Source: SAR92 clade bacterium H921 | GTDB lineage: Bacteria; Pseudomonadota; Gammaproteobacteria; Pseudomonadales; Porticoccaceae | Assembly (NCBI GenBank): GCA_025153755.1 | Contig: JAOALD010000003.1 | Span: 124,001 to 188,000, forward strand | Direction of reading: 5' to 3' | Length of the DNA: 64,000 nt | Shown: positions 37,666-47,262 of the stretch, piece after piece | Layout: each line of letters opens with the position of its first letter | Numbering within the stretch: position 1 is the first letter of the stretch | Program-made: the position numbers and the translations under genes | Notes under the pieces: model-generated | Database searches by the model: none | Seen by the model: only the letters and a program-made list of their open reading frames with translations | What the model was told of the DNA's origin: nothing

Positions 37666-38731
37666 TTTGGTCAGCGTAGAGCAACGGCTAACAAAAGCCT
37701 GGGACAGAGATAGTTGGGGGCTGATTTTCTTTGTTCCACTGTCTTGGCTTCTACGGATTATCGTGGCCTTAAGACGATACCTATTACAGGCAAAACATCA
37801 GGGCCAACCGTTTAGTGCTCCAGTGGTGATTATTGGCAATATCTCTGTGGGCGGGAGCGGTAAGACGCCTCTAATAATTGCTTTGGTAAAAGCTCTAAAA
37901 CAACGTGGATATTCGATTGGTGTGGTAAGCCGGGGCTATGGTGCTAAAGCAGATGGCTATCCCCTCGCCGTTACTGGCGCGACTAAGGCGACTCAGTGTG
38001 GTGACGAGCCTTTGCTCATAGCCCAAACATGTAGTTGTCCGGTAGTGGTCGACCCAGATCGCGTTGCAGCGGTAAATTACTTACTCGCTCAATATCAGTG
38101 CGATCTAGTATTGAGCGATGATGGGTTGCAACATTACCGCCTGCATAGGGATATCGAGGTAGCTGTGATCGATGGAATGCGCGGCCTAGGAAATGGGCGC
38201 TGTTTACCTGCGGGGCCTTTGCGAGAGCCGCGCCAGCGACTCTATGAGGTCGACTATATATTGCTTAATGGTAGTTGCGATATTTCTCTTAGCGACGAAT
38301 TCAACCTGCAGGAAATAACCTTGCAACCGAGTTTTTTTCGCCACCTAGCCAGTGGCAAAACTGTCGCTGCAACCGACTGGGCTCAGGGGCCCTCAGTGCA
38401 TGCTGTCGCCGCCATAGGCAATCCTCAAAGGTTTGCTGTAACCCTTGCAGAAATAGGCTTAGATGCGGATCTAACGAGTGTAGATGATCACAGGCAGCTG
38501 TGCGCTGAAGATTTAAACTTTGGCGATAGTTTGCCTGTTATTATCACCGCCAAAGACGCGGTAAAATTTACCGATTCGGTGGCAGATAATATTTGGGTAC
38601 TTGAGGTTGAAATGGTCTTACCCGATGGATTTATAGACAGCCTTACAGGGTCGGCAGGCTTAGAGGCAGGTAATCTTGCTGGCATAAAATTAACGACCGC
38701 CACCATGAATCATCCAGAGATTAAATCATGA
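37646..38731 (+). CDS. lpxK: Tetraacyldisaccharide 4'-kinase
   Basis: Phosphorylates the 4' position of the lipid A precursor. The ATG at 37646 ([15 protein letters not shown]) lies within the end of msbA (20-base overlap), giving 361 residues. The P-loop [14 protein letters not shown] is at about 65-78, followed by [15 protein letters not shown] and [15 protein letters not shown]. The stop overlaps kdsB by ATGA. The short zinc-protein gene often found between lpxK and kdsB is absent. Confidence 0.95.
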   Translation: MSLGLPDLVSVEQRLTKAWDRDSWGLIFFVPLSWLLRIIVALRRYLLQAKHQGQPFSAPVVIIGNISVGGSGKTPLIIALVKALKQRGYSIGVVSRGYGAKADGYPLAVTGATKATQCGDEPLLIAQTCSCPVVVDPDRVAAVNYLLAQYQCDLVLSDDGLQHYRLHRDIEVAVIDGMRGLGNGRCLPAGPLREPRQRLYEVDYILLNGSCDISLSDEFNLQEITLQPSFFRHLASGKTVAATDWAQGPSVHAVAAIGNPQRFAVTLAEIGLDADLTSVDDHRQLCAEDLNFGDSLPVIITAKDAVKFTDSVADNIWVLEVEMVLPDGFIDSLTGSAGLEAGNLAGIKLTTATMNHPEIKS

Positions 38732-39489
38732 GCTTTGTTGTTATTATTCCGGCGCGCTATGCGTCGACGCGGTTGCCTGCTAAGCCTTTGCGAGATATTA
38801 GCGGTCTGTCGATGATTCAGCGAGTGTGGCAACAGGCGCTTAAAAGTAGCGCTTCCCGAGTTGTTATTGCCACAGATGACAGTCGAATAGAGCATGCTGC
38901 ACATAATTTTGGCGCTGAGGTCTGCATGACTCGCACTGACCATGTATCGGGTACAGATCGACTGCAGGAGGTTGCCGAACAGCTTGCACTCAATGATCAG
39001 CAGTTAGTGGTTAATGTGCAGGGTGATGAGCCTTTAATACCGCCAGCGGTAATAAATCAGGTGGCTGCCAATCTCGCGCAACATGCAGGGGCCGGGGTAG
39101 CTACGCTGTGCGAGCCAATTGAATCAGTAACTGACTTTTTAAATCCCAGTGCAGTCAAGGTAGTCACAGATAGTCAGGGCATGGCCCGTTATTTTAGTAG
39201 GGCACCAGTACCTTGGCCCCGTGACCATTTTCAGTATGAGCAATTGTCCATGCCAGCATTAGACTTGGCTCGCCGTCATATAGGTATTTATGCCTATCGC
39301 GTCGCTCAGTTAAATAGTTTTGTTCACTGGCCTGTGGCACCATTGGAGCAGGCTGAATCCTTGGAGCAGTTACGGTTCATGTGGAATGGGGTGGGTATTC
39401 ATGTGGCGGACGCTGTAGAGCCTGTTCCGCCCGGTGTGGATACGGAGGAGGATTTGAAAGCAGTTGTTGATTTATTAAAAGATATATAA
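38728..39489 (+). CDS. kdsB: 3-deoxy-manno-octulosonate cytidylyltransferase
   Basis: Activates Kdo as CMP-Kdo for the LPS inner core. 253 residues opening with [19 protein letters not shown], the nucleotide-binding motif; [11 protein letters not shown] and HIGIYAYRV are typical of KdsB. It overlaps the lpxK stop by 4 bases. 65 bases of AT-rich sequence follow before the phosphatase gene. Confidence 0.97.
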   Translation: MSFVVIIPARYASTRLPAKPLRDISGLSMIQRVWQQALKSSASRVVIATDDSRIEHAAHNFGAEVCMTRTDHVSGTDRLQEVAEQLALNDQQLVVNVQGDEPLIPPAVINQVAANLAQHAGAGVATLCEPIESVTDFLNPSAVKVVTDSQGMARYFSRAPVPWPRDHFQYEQLSMPALDLARRHIGIYAYRVAQLNSFVHWPVAPLEQAESLEQLRFMWNGVGIHVADAVEPVPPGVDTEEDLKAVVDLLKDI

Positions 39490-39554
39490 ATCAATATTTT
39501 AAGCTACATTAGTAATAATCTACTTTAATATGAAAACCTAGGTTTTAAATCAGT

Positions 39555-40049
39555 ATGAGCAAAATTTCGGTATTATTTGTATGTCTCGGCAATATTTGCC
39601 GGTCCCCAACTGCCCATGCGGTATTCCAATCTATGGTCGATTCCGAGGGATTATCACAGCATATTTTGGTAGATAGTGCCGGTACTGGCGACTGGCATCT
39701 TGGCCATGCACCAGATCAGCGCACCACTGCCGTTGCCGCACAAAGGGGTTATGACATGTCTGAACTGCGTTCCCGTCTAGTTGAGATCGAAGACTTTGAT
39801 CAATTTGACTACATTGTTGCGATGGACAATGAAAATCTAACAAATCTTGAAGTCATGAGGCCGGCTAATTATCAGGGGCAGTTAGGACTGTTTTTGGATT
39901 ATTCTCAGCAGATAGAACAAACCGAAGTGCCTGATCCATATTATGGCGGTGACAACGGCTTTGCCCTAGTTTTAGACCTAGTCGAAGAAGCGTCTGCAGG
40001 CCTGCTGGCTCATATTCGTAGCCAGTCCTCTTGGACAACGTCTCTTTGA
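39555..40049 (+). CDS. Low-molecular-weight protein tyrosine phosphatase
   Basis: 164 residues with the P-loop VCLGNICRSPTAHAVF (nucleophile Cys10, Arg16) and the general acid loop VPDPYYGGDNGF. Such phosphatases can act on bacterial tyrosine kinases of polysaccharide export, but no kinase is in this window. It lies between kdsB and murB exactly as in Pseudomonas, and its TGA overlaps the murB ATG by one base. Confidence 0.93.
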   Translation: MSKISVLFVCLGNICRSPTAHAVFQSMVDSEGLSQHILVDSAGTGDWHLGHAPDQRTTAVAAQRGYDMSELRSRLVEIEDFDQFDYIVAMDNENLTNLEVMRPANYQGQLGLFLDYSQQIEQTEVPDPYYGGDNGFALVLDLVEEASAGLLAHIRSQSSWTTSL

Positions 40050-41068
40050 TGTCTCTCGATATACGTCACCAAGCATCTTTGCAAAATCTAAATAGTTTAT
40101 CCTTACCAGCGCGCGCGGAAAATTTTTGCCAGGTCAAGGATACTCAACAGTTAGTGAGCGCAATTTATTACGCTACAAAAAATAATCTCCAAATAACGCC
40201 GCTTGGCGGCGGTAGTAACATGGTGCTAGCAGGCGATATTGCAGGCTTAGTCGTGCATGTCGATATCAAAGGTGTCACCACTGCACCGGCCGCAGGAGCC
40301 TTTATTGATGTGACCTTTGCTGCCGGAGAAAACTGGCACCAAATGGTTGAGTACTGCTTGCAGCAGGGCTGGTATGGTCTTGAAAACTTGTCTCTAATAC
40401 CAGGTAATATGGGGGCTGCGCCGATTCAAAACATAGGTGCCTATGGGGTAGAGCTGTGCGATGTTTTTGTTTCGCTCCACGCCATTGATATTGCTAGCGG
40501 CGACAGAGTTAAACTCGACCATAAACAATGTGGGTTTGGTTATCGCGACAGTATTTTTAAGCAGGCCTATAAAGATCGTTATCTAATAACCCATGTCTGT
40601 TTGCGGCTGTCTACTCAACCCACCACTAATATTAGCTATCCCGCTTTAGCGGCAGCATTAGCAGGTATAACGCCAACACCACAGCTAGTCAGTCAAGCAG
40701 TATGTGAAATCCGGCGGCAAAAGTTGCCAGATCCGACCAATTTGCCCAATGTTGGAAGCTTTTTTAAAAACCCTATTGTTGCTAAATCAGATCTTGCGCG
40801 ACTAGTTATCAATAATGAAGCTGCGCCTAGCTACGTGCAATCAGACGGTCGCTATAAGATTGCTGCGGCCTGGCTGATCGATCAATGTGGTTTTCGAGGT
40901 CAGCGGCGTGGTCCTGTCGGTGTGCACGCTAATCAGGCATTGGTACTGGTAAATTATGGTGGCACGGGGGCACAACTAATGGCGCTAGCGGCTGAAATTC
41001 AAGATGCTGTGGCGGCGAAATTCGCTATTGATTTAGATCTAGAGCCGAGAGTTTATGGCCGTGGTTAA
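40049..41068 (+). CDS. murB: UDP-N-acetylenolpyruvoylglucosamine reductase
   Basis: FAD/NADPH enzyme completing UDP-MurNAc for peptidoglycan. The start at 40049 (MSLDIRHQASLQNLN) is coupled to the phosphatase stop; a TTG 18 bases earlier is less likely. 339 residues, type I MurB. FAD-binding GGGSNMVLAGDIAG, LSLIPGNMGAAPIQNIGAYG, YRDSIFK with the Tyr-Arg pair, and NVGSFFKNP are present. In Pseudomonas rne follows; here alkB does. Confidence 0.96.
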   Translation: MSLDIRHQASLQNLNSLSLPARAENFCQVKDTQQLVSAIYYATKNNLQITPLGGGSNMVLAGDIAGLVVHVDIKGVTTAPAAGAFIDVTFAAGENWHQMVEYCLQQGWYGLENLSLIPGNMGAAPIQNIGAYGVELCDVFVSLHAIDIASGDRVKLDHKQCGFGYRDSIFKQAYKDRYLITHVCLRLSTQPTTNISYPALAAALAGITPTPQLVSQAVCEIRRQKLPDPTNLPNVGSFFKNPIVAKSDLARLVINNEAAPSYVQSDGRYKIAAAWLIDQCGFRGQRRGPVGVHANQALVLVNYGGTGAQLMALAAEIQDAVAAKFAIDLDLEPRVYGRG

Positions 41069-41082
41069 AAGGAGTCTTGCCT

Positions 41083-41691
41083 ATGGACTTGTTTGATCAG
41101 CAGACGATACCTGTGCACCTTATTGATGATCGTAAATCTGAAATTACCTTTTGGCCCAATTGGCTTGATGGCGATCAGGCCGATGCACTGTTGGCAACAG
41201 CGATAGCCAAAACGCCCTGGCGTGAGGACATGATAAATATCGCTGGTAAACGCATTCCTGTGCCGCGTCTGCAAAATTGGTTTGGCGCTCCCAATACCAG
41301 CTACACTTACTCAGGGATTCGGCTGCAAGCTCTCGAGTTTCCACCCTGGATGGACAGGGTGCGAGTAGCGGTTGAAGCGGCAACCGGTCACCAATTTAAC
41401 CGAGCTCTGGTCAACTGTTATCGAGACGGGCGGGACAGTGTTGACTGGCATGCAGACAATGAGCCAGAACTTGGCTCAGAGCCACTGGTTGCCTCCCTAA
41501 GTCTGGGGGCCGAACGTGTATTTCAGCTACGCCATAATCGAGACAAAGAGCGCTTATCGCTCAACCTACCTCATGGTTCACTGCTGCTTATGGGCGCTGG
41601 TATTCAAGAGCACTGGCAACATCGATTGGCCAAGGTTAGTGGTCTTGAACTGCCCCGAGTGAACCTTACGTTCAGATATATGGAATCCTAG
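41083..41691 (+). CDS. AlkB-type 2-oxoglutarate/Fe(II) dioxygenase
   Basis: Probable DNA or RNA alkylation repair demethylase. AAGGAG at 41070-41075 and the ATG at 41083 fix the start (202 aa). The iron triad is His123 and Asp125 (DWHADNEPEL) with His180 (EHWQHRLAK); Arg192 and Arg198 (PRVNLTFRYM) should bind 2-oxoglutarate. NCYRDGRDSVDWH resembles the ALKBH2/3-like subgroup found in many marine bacteria more than E. coli AlkB. First gene of the block that separates murB from rne. Confidence 0.92.
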   Translation: MDLFDQQTIPVHLIDDRKSEITFWPNWLDGDQADALLATAIAKTPWREDMINIAGKRIPVPRLQNWFGAPNTSYTYSGIRLQALEFPPWMDRVRVAVEAATGHQFNRALVNCYRDGRDSVDWHADNEPELGSEPLVASLSLGAERVFQLRHNRDKERLSLNLPHGSLLLMGAGIQEHWQHRLAKVSGLELPRVNLTFRYMES

Positions 41692-41706
41692 ATACTGGAG
41701 TGTATT

Positions 41707-42960
41707 GTGAAGTTATCGCAGTTTGGCAAAAAGTTTTGTGCCCCAACCGGAATTGTTGAATTGATGGACGACTTGGGCACAGCACTCAATGAAAATCCAG
41801 ATATGATTTTCATGGGTGGCGGCAATCCTGGCCGTATTGAAGAGGCTGAGGCAATCTTTAAGGCGCGATTAGAGACGGTACTCTCAGATCCTAATCAGCT
41901 CCATAGTTTGATGGGCATCTATCAGTCACCACAGGGCGATAAGGTTTTTCGGGAGCAGATGGCTGGGTTGTTAAAAAAGGAATTTGGTTGGGACCTTTCC
42001 GAGCGCAATATCGCGATCTCTAACGGCAGTCAATCTGCATTCTTTATTCTCTATAATATGCTAGCCGGAACCACAGATGATGGTGACAATCGCTCAATCC
42101 ATCTACCCTTGGCGCCGGAATATATTGGTTATGGTGACATAGGTCTCAGTCAAGATTTCTTTACTGCAACGCAACCAGAGATTGAGTTTCTGGAAGATAA
42201 TCTATTTAAGTATCATGTTGATTTCTCGCGTTTAAATGTAACATCGCAGACCGCTGCCCTGTGCGTATCGCGGCCGACAAACCCTACAGGTAATGTGCTT
42301 ACCGATGACGAGGTTGAGCACTTAGATGAGCTTGCTCAGGCTGCAGATATACCTCTGATTATTGATGGAGCCTATGGCTTGCCATTCCCTGGCATTTTAT
42401 TCAATGATGCAAAACCCCATTGGAATAGCAACACGGTGTTGGTACTAAGCCTGTCTAAGCTTGGTCTGCCTGGGGTACGTACGGGCATTATTGTCGCTCG
42501 AGAAGACGTTATTCAGGCCTATAGCAATGCTAATACAGTGGTCAATTTGGCCTGTGGAAATCTGGGCCCGACCCTGACCCGTGAGCTGTTTAGGAATGGC
42601 GAAATACTAAGGCTGAGTAATAACGTGGTCAGGCCTTTTTACAAACAGCGGGCACAGCAGGCCGTTGCTTGGTTTAGAGGGGCGCTTGGTAAATTGCCCT
42701 ATCGTATTCATAGTCCAGAGGGCGCCATTTTCCTGTGGTTGTGGTTTGAAGGCCTGCCGATCACAAGTCAAGAGCTCTACGAGCGACTAAAACGGCGTGG
42801 CGTACTGATTGTCCCGGGCCATAATTTCTTTCCCGGCATGGATACCGGTTGGCAGCATCAGCAAGAATGTATTCGTGTATCCTATGCGCAGGAGGACAGC
42901 ACGGTAAAACGGGGTATTGATATTATTGCGCAAGAGGTGGCCAAAGCCTATAGCGCCTAG
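41707..42960 (+). CDS. avtA: Valine-pyruvate aminotransferase
   Basis: PLP enzyme exchanging amino groups among valine, alanine and their oxo acids. 417 residues following E. coli AvtA closely: IFMGGGNPGRIEEAE, NGSQSAFFILYNMLAG, LAPEYIGYGD, CVSRPTNPTGNV, the PLP Lys in LSLSKLGLPGVRTG and GHNFFPGMDTGWQHQQ. It starts with GTG at 41707 after CTGGAG. It converges with pabB, sharing 4 bases. Confidence 0.94.
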   Translation: MKLSQFGKKFCAPTGIVELMDDLGTALNENPDMIFMGGGNPGRIEEAEAIFKARLETVLSDPNQLHSLMGIYQSPQGDKVFREQMAGLLKKEFGWDLSERNIAISNGSQSAFFILYNMLAGTTDDGDNRSIHLPLAPEYIGYGDIGLSQDFFTATQPEIEFLEDNLFKYHVDFSRLNVTSQTAALCVSRPTNPTGNVLTDDEVEHLDELAQAADIPLIIDGAYGLPFPGILFNDAKPHWNSNTVLVLSLSKLGLPGVRTGIIVAREDVIQAYSNANTVVNLACGNLGPTLTRELFRNGEILRLSNNVVRPFYKQRAQQAVAWFRGALGKLPYRIHSPEGAIFLWLWFEGLPITSQELYERLKRRGVLIVPGHNFFPGMDTGWQHQQECIRVSYAQEDSTVKRGIDIIAQEVAKAYSA

Positions 42961-44348
42961 TTTAGGTTTTCCAGCGTGCTAAGAAGGAGTTTTATCTTGT
43001 TGATAGATTCCTTGTATTCGCAATCGGCCTGAGAGTCCGCAACAATGCCGCCGCCGCCCCAGCAGTGCAATGAGCTTCCATCGGCAACTATTGTGCGTAT
43101 GGCTATATTGGTGTCCATACGGCCTGTCGCACTAATATAACCAATGCTACCGCAGTAAACTGAACGTTTGACCGGCTCAAGTTCCTCGATAATCTCCATG
43201 GCACGTTTTTTTGGCGCACCGGTAATAGAACCGCCGGGAAAACAGCCCTTTAGCAAATCAATCGAACTGCGTTGATCGGCTAGCACGCCCGATACTGTGC
43301 TGACCAGATGATGCACATTGGGAAAGCTTTCAAGGGCAAACAATTTAGGCACGCGAATACTGCCCGGCACGCAGTTTTTGCCTAAATCATTACGCAGTAA
43401 GTCGACGATCATAAGGTTTTCCGCGCGATCTTTGGCACTGTTAAGCAGGGCCACAGCATTATCCTGATCCTCTTCGACTGTTTTACCGCGAAGTAACGTA
43501 CCTTTGATCGGTTTAGTTTCTACCTTGCCCTCCGAACTTTTCACAAAACGCTCAGGAGAAATCGACAGCAAGGCCTTGTCCTGCCACTGCCAGAACGCGG
43601 AATAGGGTGATGGAGCTGCTTCACGCAAGGCCAGATAGGCCTGCCAAAGATCGCCCTCAAAGCTGGAGCTAAAGTGCTGAGTAAAGTTAGTTTGGTAGCA
43701 ATCACCACTGAGGATATAGTTCTTCACCGCTGTCACCGATTGTTTGTATTGTTCCGATGATAGCGTGGGTTTGAATGGTTCCCTAAGGCGAAAATGACCT
43801 GGGGATAATGTTTCTTTGACCTGACTTAGGCGTTGGATAATAGATTGTGACAACTCCGCTGGACATAGATCGTGAAAAAATAACTGAGTTTGCTGAGCCG
43901 AATGGTTAGTCACCAGGCTCCACAGATACCGGCCAATACGCATATCAGGCAGATTGACGACTGCATCGGTGTGGTCAGGAATATCCACTAATCGGCGGCC
44001 TAGATCATAGCCAAAATAGCCCATGACACCGCCAACAAATGGATAGGCTGACATGCTGGGGTCAACCTCACGTAGTGGCGCGAGAAGCTCTTCGACCAAA
44101 GCGAAGGGGTCATCACTACTAGAGGTTGTGCCATTACAATCAGTAATTGTGGAAAGCTTACCGTTGGTCTCGATTAATGCATCTGGACTGGCGGAAATAA
44201 TATCAAAACGTCCCTGCAAGCTTCGCGGCTTACCACTATCCAGCCAGATAGCATCGGGCATATCGCGGATGGCCGAAAACAGGGTTTCACTGTCCGGTTG
44301 ATAAGGTAGGTCTAGAACGGAAATACTATGCATAGGAGGCGTAACCAT
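42957..44348 (-). CDS. pabB: Aminodeoxychorismate synthase component I
   Basis: Aminates chorismate to 4-amino-4-deoxychorismate for folate, using ammonia from PabA. The frame extends to a TTG at 44372, but the ATG at 44348 (MVTPPMHSISVLDL) or 44333 is more likely. About 463 residues. Chorismate-binding hallmarks are present: PIKGTLLRGKT (the Lys typical of PabB), SAKDRAENLMIVDLLRNDLG, GCFPGGSITGAPKKRAMEII and YCGSIGYIS. PIKGT rather than PIAGT argues against TrpE. Confidence 0.93.
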   Translation of the reverse strand: MVTPPMHSISVLDLPYQPDSETLFSAIRDMPDAIWLDSGKPRSLQGRFDIISASPDALIETNGKLSTITDCNGTTSSSDDPFALVEELLAPLREVDPSMSAYPFVGGVMGYFGYDLGRRLVDIPDHTDAVVNLPDMRIGRYLWSLVTNHSAQQTQLFFHDLCPAELSQSIIQRLSQVKETLSPGHFRLREPFKPTLSSEQYKQSVTAVKNYILSGDCYQTNFTQHFSSSFEGDLWQAYLALREAAPSPYSAFWQWQDKALLSISPERFVKSSEGKVETKPIKGTLLRGKTVEEDQDNAVALLNSAKDRAENLMIVDLLRNDLGKNCVPGSIRVPKLFALESFPNVHHLVSTVSGVLADQRSSIDLLKGCFPGGSITGAPKKRAMEIIEELEPVKRSVYCGSIGYISATGRMDTNIAIRTIVADGSSLHCWGGGGIVADSQADCEYKESINKIKLLLSTLENLN

Positions 44349-44439
44349 AGGGCCTAACGGTTCTATACGCAATGGCCTAAAACGGTTATCAATGTTCTAA
44401 TTGCGCCCTTGAATAACGATTTCACTAGGAAGCTCCCAA

Positions 44440-44895
44440 ATGCTTAAGATGCGTATTGCAGAAAAAATAGATATACCGCTCATAGCCGCTCACAACTGTG
44501 CCATGGCAATGGAAACCGAAAATAAAATGCTAGACCCTAAGGTGGCTACCCTGGGTGTACAGGGTCTGTTTACTCGCCCTCACTTTGGCTTTTATCTTGT
44601 TGCCGACGTTGACCAAATGTCCGCAGCGACATTAATGGTAACCTATGAGTGGTCCGATTGGCGCAACGGCCTGTTCTGGTGGATCCAGTCAGTTTATGTC
44701 AAAGAAGAATTTCGCCGTCAGGGACTATACAGTGCGATGTATGAGCAATTGAAAGTTATGGCCGCTGAGAGTGAAACGCCAGTTTGTGGTTTTAGGCTCT
44801 ATGCTGAGAACGAAAATATCGCGGCCCAGGCGACTTATAAAAAATGCGGCATGCATGCCTGCGATTACGTTATGTTTGAGCAAAGTACCGCTTAG
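44440..44895 (+). CDS. GNAT-family acetyltransferase
   Basis: 151 residues with one GNAT fold. The acetyl-CoA loop is VKEEFRRQGLYSAMYEQL (around residues 88-105, RRQGLY form of motif A), followed by FRLYAENENIAAQATYKKCGM, the usual motif B. Substrate unknown. AGGAAG precedes the ATG. It diverges from pabB and converges with feoB, 20 bases apart. Confidence 0.9.
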   Translation: MLKMRIAEKIDIPLIAAHNCAMAMETENKMLDPKVATLGVQGLFTRPHFGFYLVADVDQMSAATLMVTYEWSDWRNGLFWWIQSVYVKEEFRRQGLYSAMYEQLKVMAAESETPVCGFRLYAENENIAAQATYKKCGMHACDYVMFEQSTA

Positions 44896-44915
44896 GGGCA
44901 GATAAAACTGGTCGG

Positions 44916-46766
44916 TTAAACTAAAAACCCAACCAGATGGTAGGTTAAAAGCGCGGCCGCGTAGGCCAGTAGGCTGTAGCTTACAAATAACTGTGCCGGC
45001 AGGCGCCAAGATTCAGTCTCCTTGGCTAGTACCGCCAGAGTAGACACACATTGCAGGGCGATAGAAAAAAATACTAACAGCGCAAGTCCAGAGCCCAAAG
45101 GTAAGCCGCTGTCTTGAATTTGTTGGGTGAGTGAGGCAAAGTTTTCATTGGCATCTTCGATCCCAAATAATGTTCCCAAAGTGCCTACAAAGACCTCGCG
45201 CGCTAAAAATGACGTCAAAATAGCGACCCCGTACTTCCAGTCTAGCCCAAATGGAGAAAATATGGGCTCAATCCACTGGCCAATAGCCCCCAGCCATGAA
45301 TTCGCAAGAGAAACCCCTTGATTGGGGAAGTAACCTAGCACCCAAATTACCATAGTAACTATAAAAATAATTTTACCGGCCCGGGTGACAAAATGTTGGC
45401 TACGGTTCCATGCATTGCGGAGCAGAGGTCGCCATGAGGGTAACCTGTAGGGTGGCATTTCAAGCACAAAGGGCAGGTCTGCGTGTAACTGTGCACTACT
45501 GCGTGATACAACGGCAGTCACAAGTAGCGCGCATATAATGCCAAATACATAGATGCCAAACATAACTAACCCTTGCCAGCCTACTAAGCCACCCAATGCT
45601 TTTTGAGTTGGGATAAATACAGCTATCAGCAACGTGTATACCGGCAGACGTGCAGAGCAGGGCATAAGAGGAATTGCCAGATAGGTGAGCCAGCGCTTGC
45701 GCGGCGAATCTACGGTACGAGCGGCATAGATACCGGGAATCGCACAGGCAACGCTTGATAGCATTGGAACAAAACTCTTACCCGTAAGGCCAAATAGCCG
45801 CAATGGCTTATGGCAAATGACTGCCGCTCGTGCCAGGTATCCGCTGTCTTCTAGTATGCCTACCACGAGGGTTAGTACAAAAATCTGAGGCACAAATACT
45901 AGAAATGCACCGATACCGCCAAACAGAGCATCGGCTACAAAATCACTAGCCATACCTGCGGGTACTAGGGGTATTACTGCGTTAGCCAACAGTTTAATCA
46001 CCGTCTCCACAGCATCCATAGCTGGTGCAGCCCAGGTAAAAATTGACTGAAACAGCAGATACATAATGCCCAAGAAACTGATACCACCACCCAAAGAATG
46101 TAAGAAAAAGGCATCTAGCTTGGTCTGAGCTCTGATAAGTAGGTCACCTTTAGGACCATATTCATTGGCCAACAGTTTAGCTTGGCGATGGGTCAGGGAG
46201 TCGTCACTGGCGATAATGTTATCGGAGACAGTAAAAGGAGTGGTGGGCACAGTTGCAGTTGCTAGGGCAGCGGACAACTCGTTTAAGCCAAGTCCTGTTT
46301 TCCCCGAGATTGGCAACACCTCTACGCTGAGTGCGGTGGCTAGGCTCTGGGCATCAAACTGAATTGTGTTCTGCTCTAGGACATCGCACATATTGGCGGC
46401 TATTAATAGGGGTTTTTTATAGCGATGGCATGCCTCCAAAACCTGCAGTGCGAAGATTAATCCCTTCTCAAGCCTGGTGGCGTCAACTAGACAAATCACC
46501 GCATTGAGGTGATCTGCTTGCAGGGCATTGTAAAACCCATCTACCGCGAGTTTTTCTTCGCCAGAAATGGCCTGCATCGAGTAGATACCAGGGAAATCAA
46601 GATAATGAGTTGCGCTGTCAATCAGGCTGCTACCGCTGCTAATTCCAACGGTTACGCCAGGGAAATTAGCGACCTTTTGATTGAGCCCGGTGAGTCGATT
46701 AAACAGTCGGCTTTTGCCCGAATTAGGGCTACCGATTAAGGCAACATTAAAGCTATCTGTCTGCAT
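44916..46766 (-). CDS. feoB: Ferrous iron transporter FeoB
   Basis: Fe(II) permease with an N-terminal G-protein domain. G1 GSPNSGKSR lies at residues 12-20, G2 Thr39 in FPGVTVG, G3 DFPG at 58-61 and G4 NMCD at 125-128. A membrane domain with gate motifs (LMPCSARLPVYTLL and CAIPGIYAAR) follows. 616 residues, shorter than the 773 of E. coli and without a long C-terminal tail. feoA lies 17 bases upstream; no feoC is seen. Confidence 0.95.
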   Translation of the reverse strand: MQTDSFNVALIGSPNSGKSRLFNRLTGLNQKVANFPGVTVGISSGSSLIDSATHYLDFPGIYSMQAISGEEKLAVDGFYNALQADHLNAVICLVDATRLEKGLIFALQVLEACHRYKKPLLIAANMCDVLEQNTIQFDAQSLATALSVEVLPISGKTGLGLNELSAALATATVPTTPFTVSDNIIASDDSLTHRQAKLLANEYGPKGDLLIRAQTKLDAFFLHSLGGGISFLGIMYLLFQSIFTWAAPAMDAVETVIKLLANAVIPLVPAGMASDFVADALFGGIGAFLVFVPQIFVLTLVVGILEDSGYLARAAVICHKPLRLFGLTGKSFVPMLSSVACAIPGIYAARTVDSPRKRWLTYLAIPLMPCSARLPVYTLLIAVFIPTQKALGGLVGWQGLVMFGIYVFGIICALLVTAVVSRSSAQLHADLPFVLEMPPYRLPSWRPLLRNAWNRSQHFVTRAGKIIFIVTMVIWVLGYFPNQGVSLANSWLGAIGQWIEPIFSPFGLDWKYGVAILTSFLAREVFVGTLGTLFGIEDANENFASLTQQIQDSGLPLGSGLALLVFFSIALQCVSTLAVLAKETESWRLPAQLFVSYSLLAYAAALLTYHLVGFLV

Positions 46767-46783
46767 AGATCTAGCAATAACCC

Positions 46784-47008
46784 CTAGTCAATTTCGATCA
46801 TCGATGCGGTGCTGTCGTCTAGGGAATAGACTGTATTATTAACTCGGTAAAGCTTAGGAGCCCCAAGGCTTGGCGCCATAACACAGGTAATCGATTCACC
46901 AGGATAAAAACCCAGATCACTTAGACGTGTTCGGTGGCTGGCCGCCATGTTAGCCGCGAAAGCGCGCACGGTGGCAGTCGTGCCCTGTGTAAGATCCCAA
47001 AGGGTCAT
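46784..47008 (-). CDS. feoA: Ferrous iron transport accessory protein FeoA
   Basis: 74-residue SH3-like cytosolic partner of FeoB. The pattern LSDLGFYPGESITCVM is the FeoA core, followed by the VNNTVYSLDDSTASMIEI end. First gene of feoAB; a Fur-like site lies 61 bases upstream of the ATG. GAGGAAC precedes the ATG. Confidence 0.92.
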   Translation of the reverse strand: MTLWDLTQGTTATVRAFAANMAASHRTRLSDLGFYPGESITCVMAPSLGAPKLYRVNNTVYSLDDSTASMIEID

Positions 47009-47048
47009 ACCCTGTTCCTCAACACAATGGAGGTGTCATTGTACGCGG

Positions 47049-47069
47049 TTATTAACCCCCTGTTAATAA
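47049..47069. repeat. Perfect palindrome upstream of feoA
   Basis: TTATTAAC (47049-47056), CCCCT, GTTAATAA (47062-47069): eight paired bases each side. It touches the Fur-like site and lies 41 bases before the feoA start, a position expected for an operator. The cognate regulator is unknown. Confidence 0.45.
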
Positions 47070-47086
47070 TATTGATTCTCATTTAC
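47069..47086 (-). promoter_or_regulatory. Fur-like box upstream of feoAB
   Basis: ATATTGATTCTCATTTAC matches 13 of 18 positions of the Fur consensus core ATAATGATAATCATTATC by direct alignment. Being 61 bases from the feoA ATG in the spacer shared with ygiQ, it fits iron repression of ferrous uptake. Strand is given for the feo direction; the site itself is near-symmetric. Confidence 0.6.
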
Positions 47087-47262
47087 CGTTGAAGGTAAAT
47101 TCACATCCGATTTAAACCCACCCAGCTAATAACCAGATCAGGTGGTTAGCATTAAAAACAGTCGATCACTGAGTCTCTAAATAAGCTACAATGCCCGACC
47201 CTAGGACATTGCACGTTTTAAGCGCGTAATATCTATTTCGAGAGCAACTCAGCGTATTTTCT

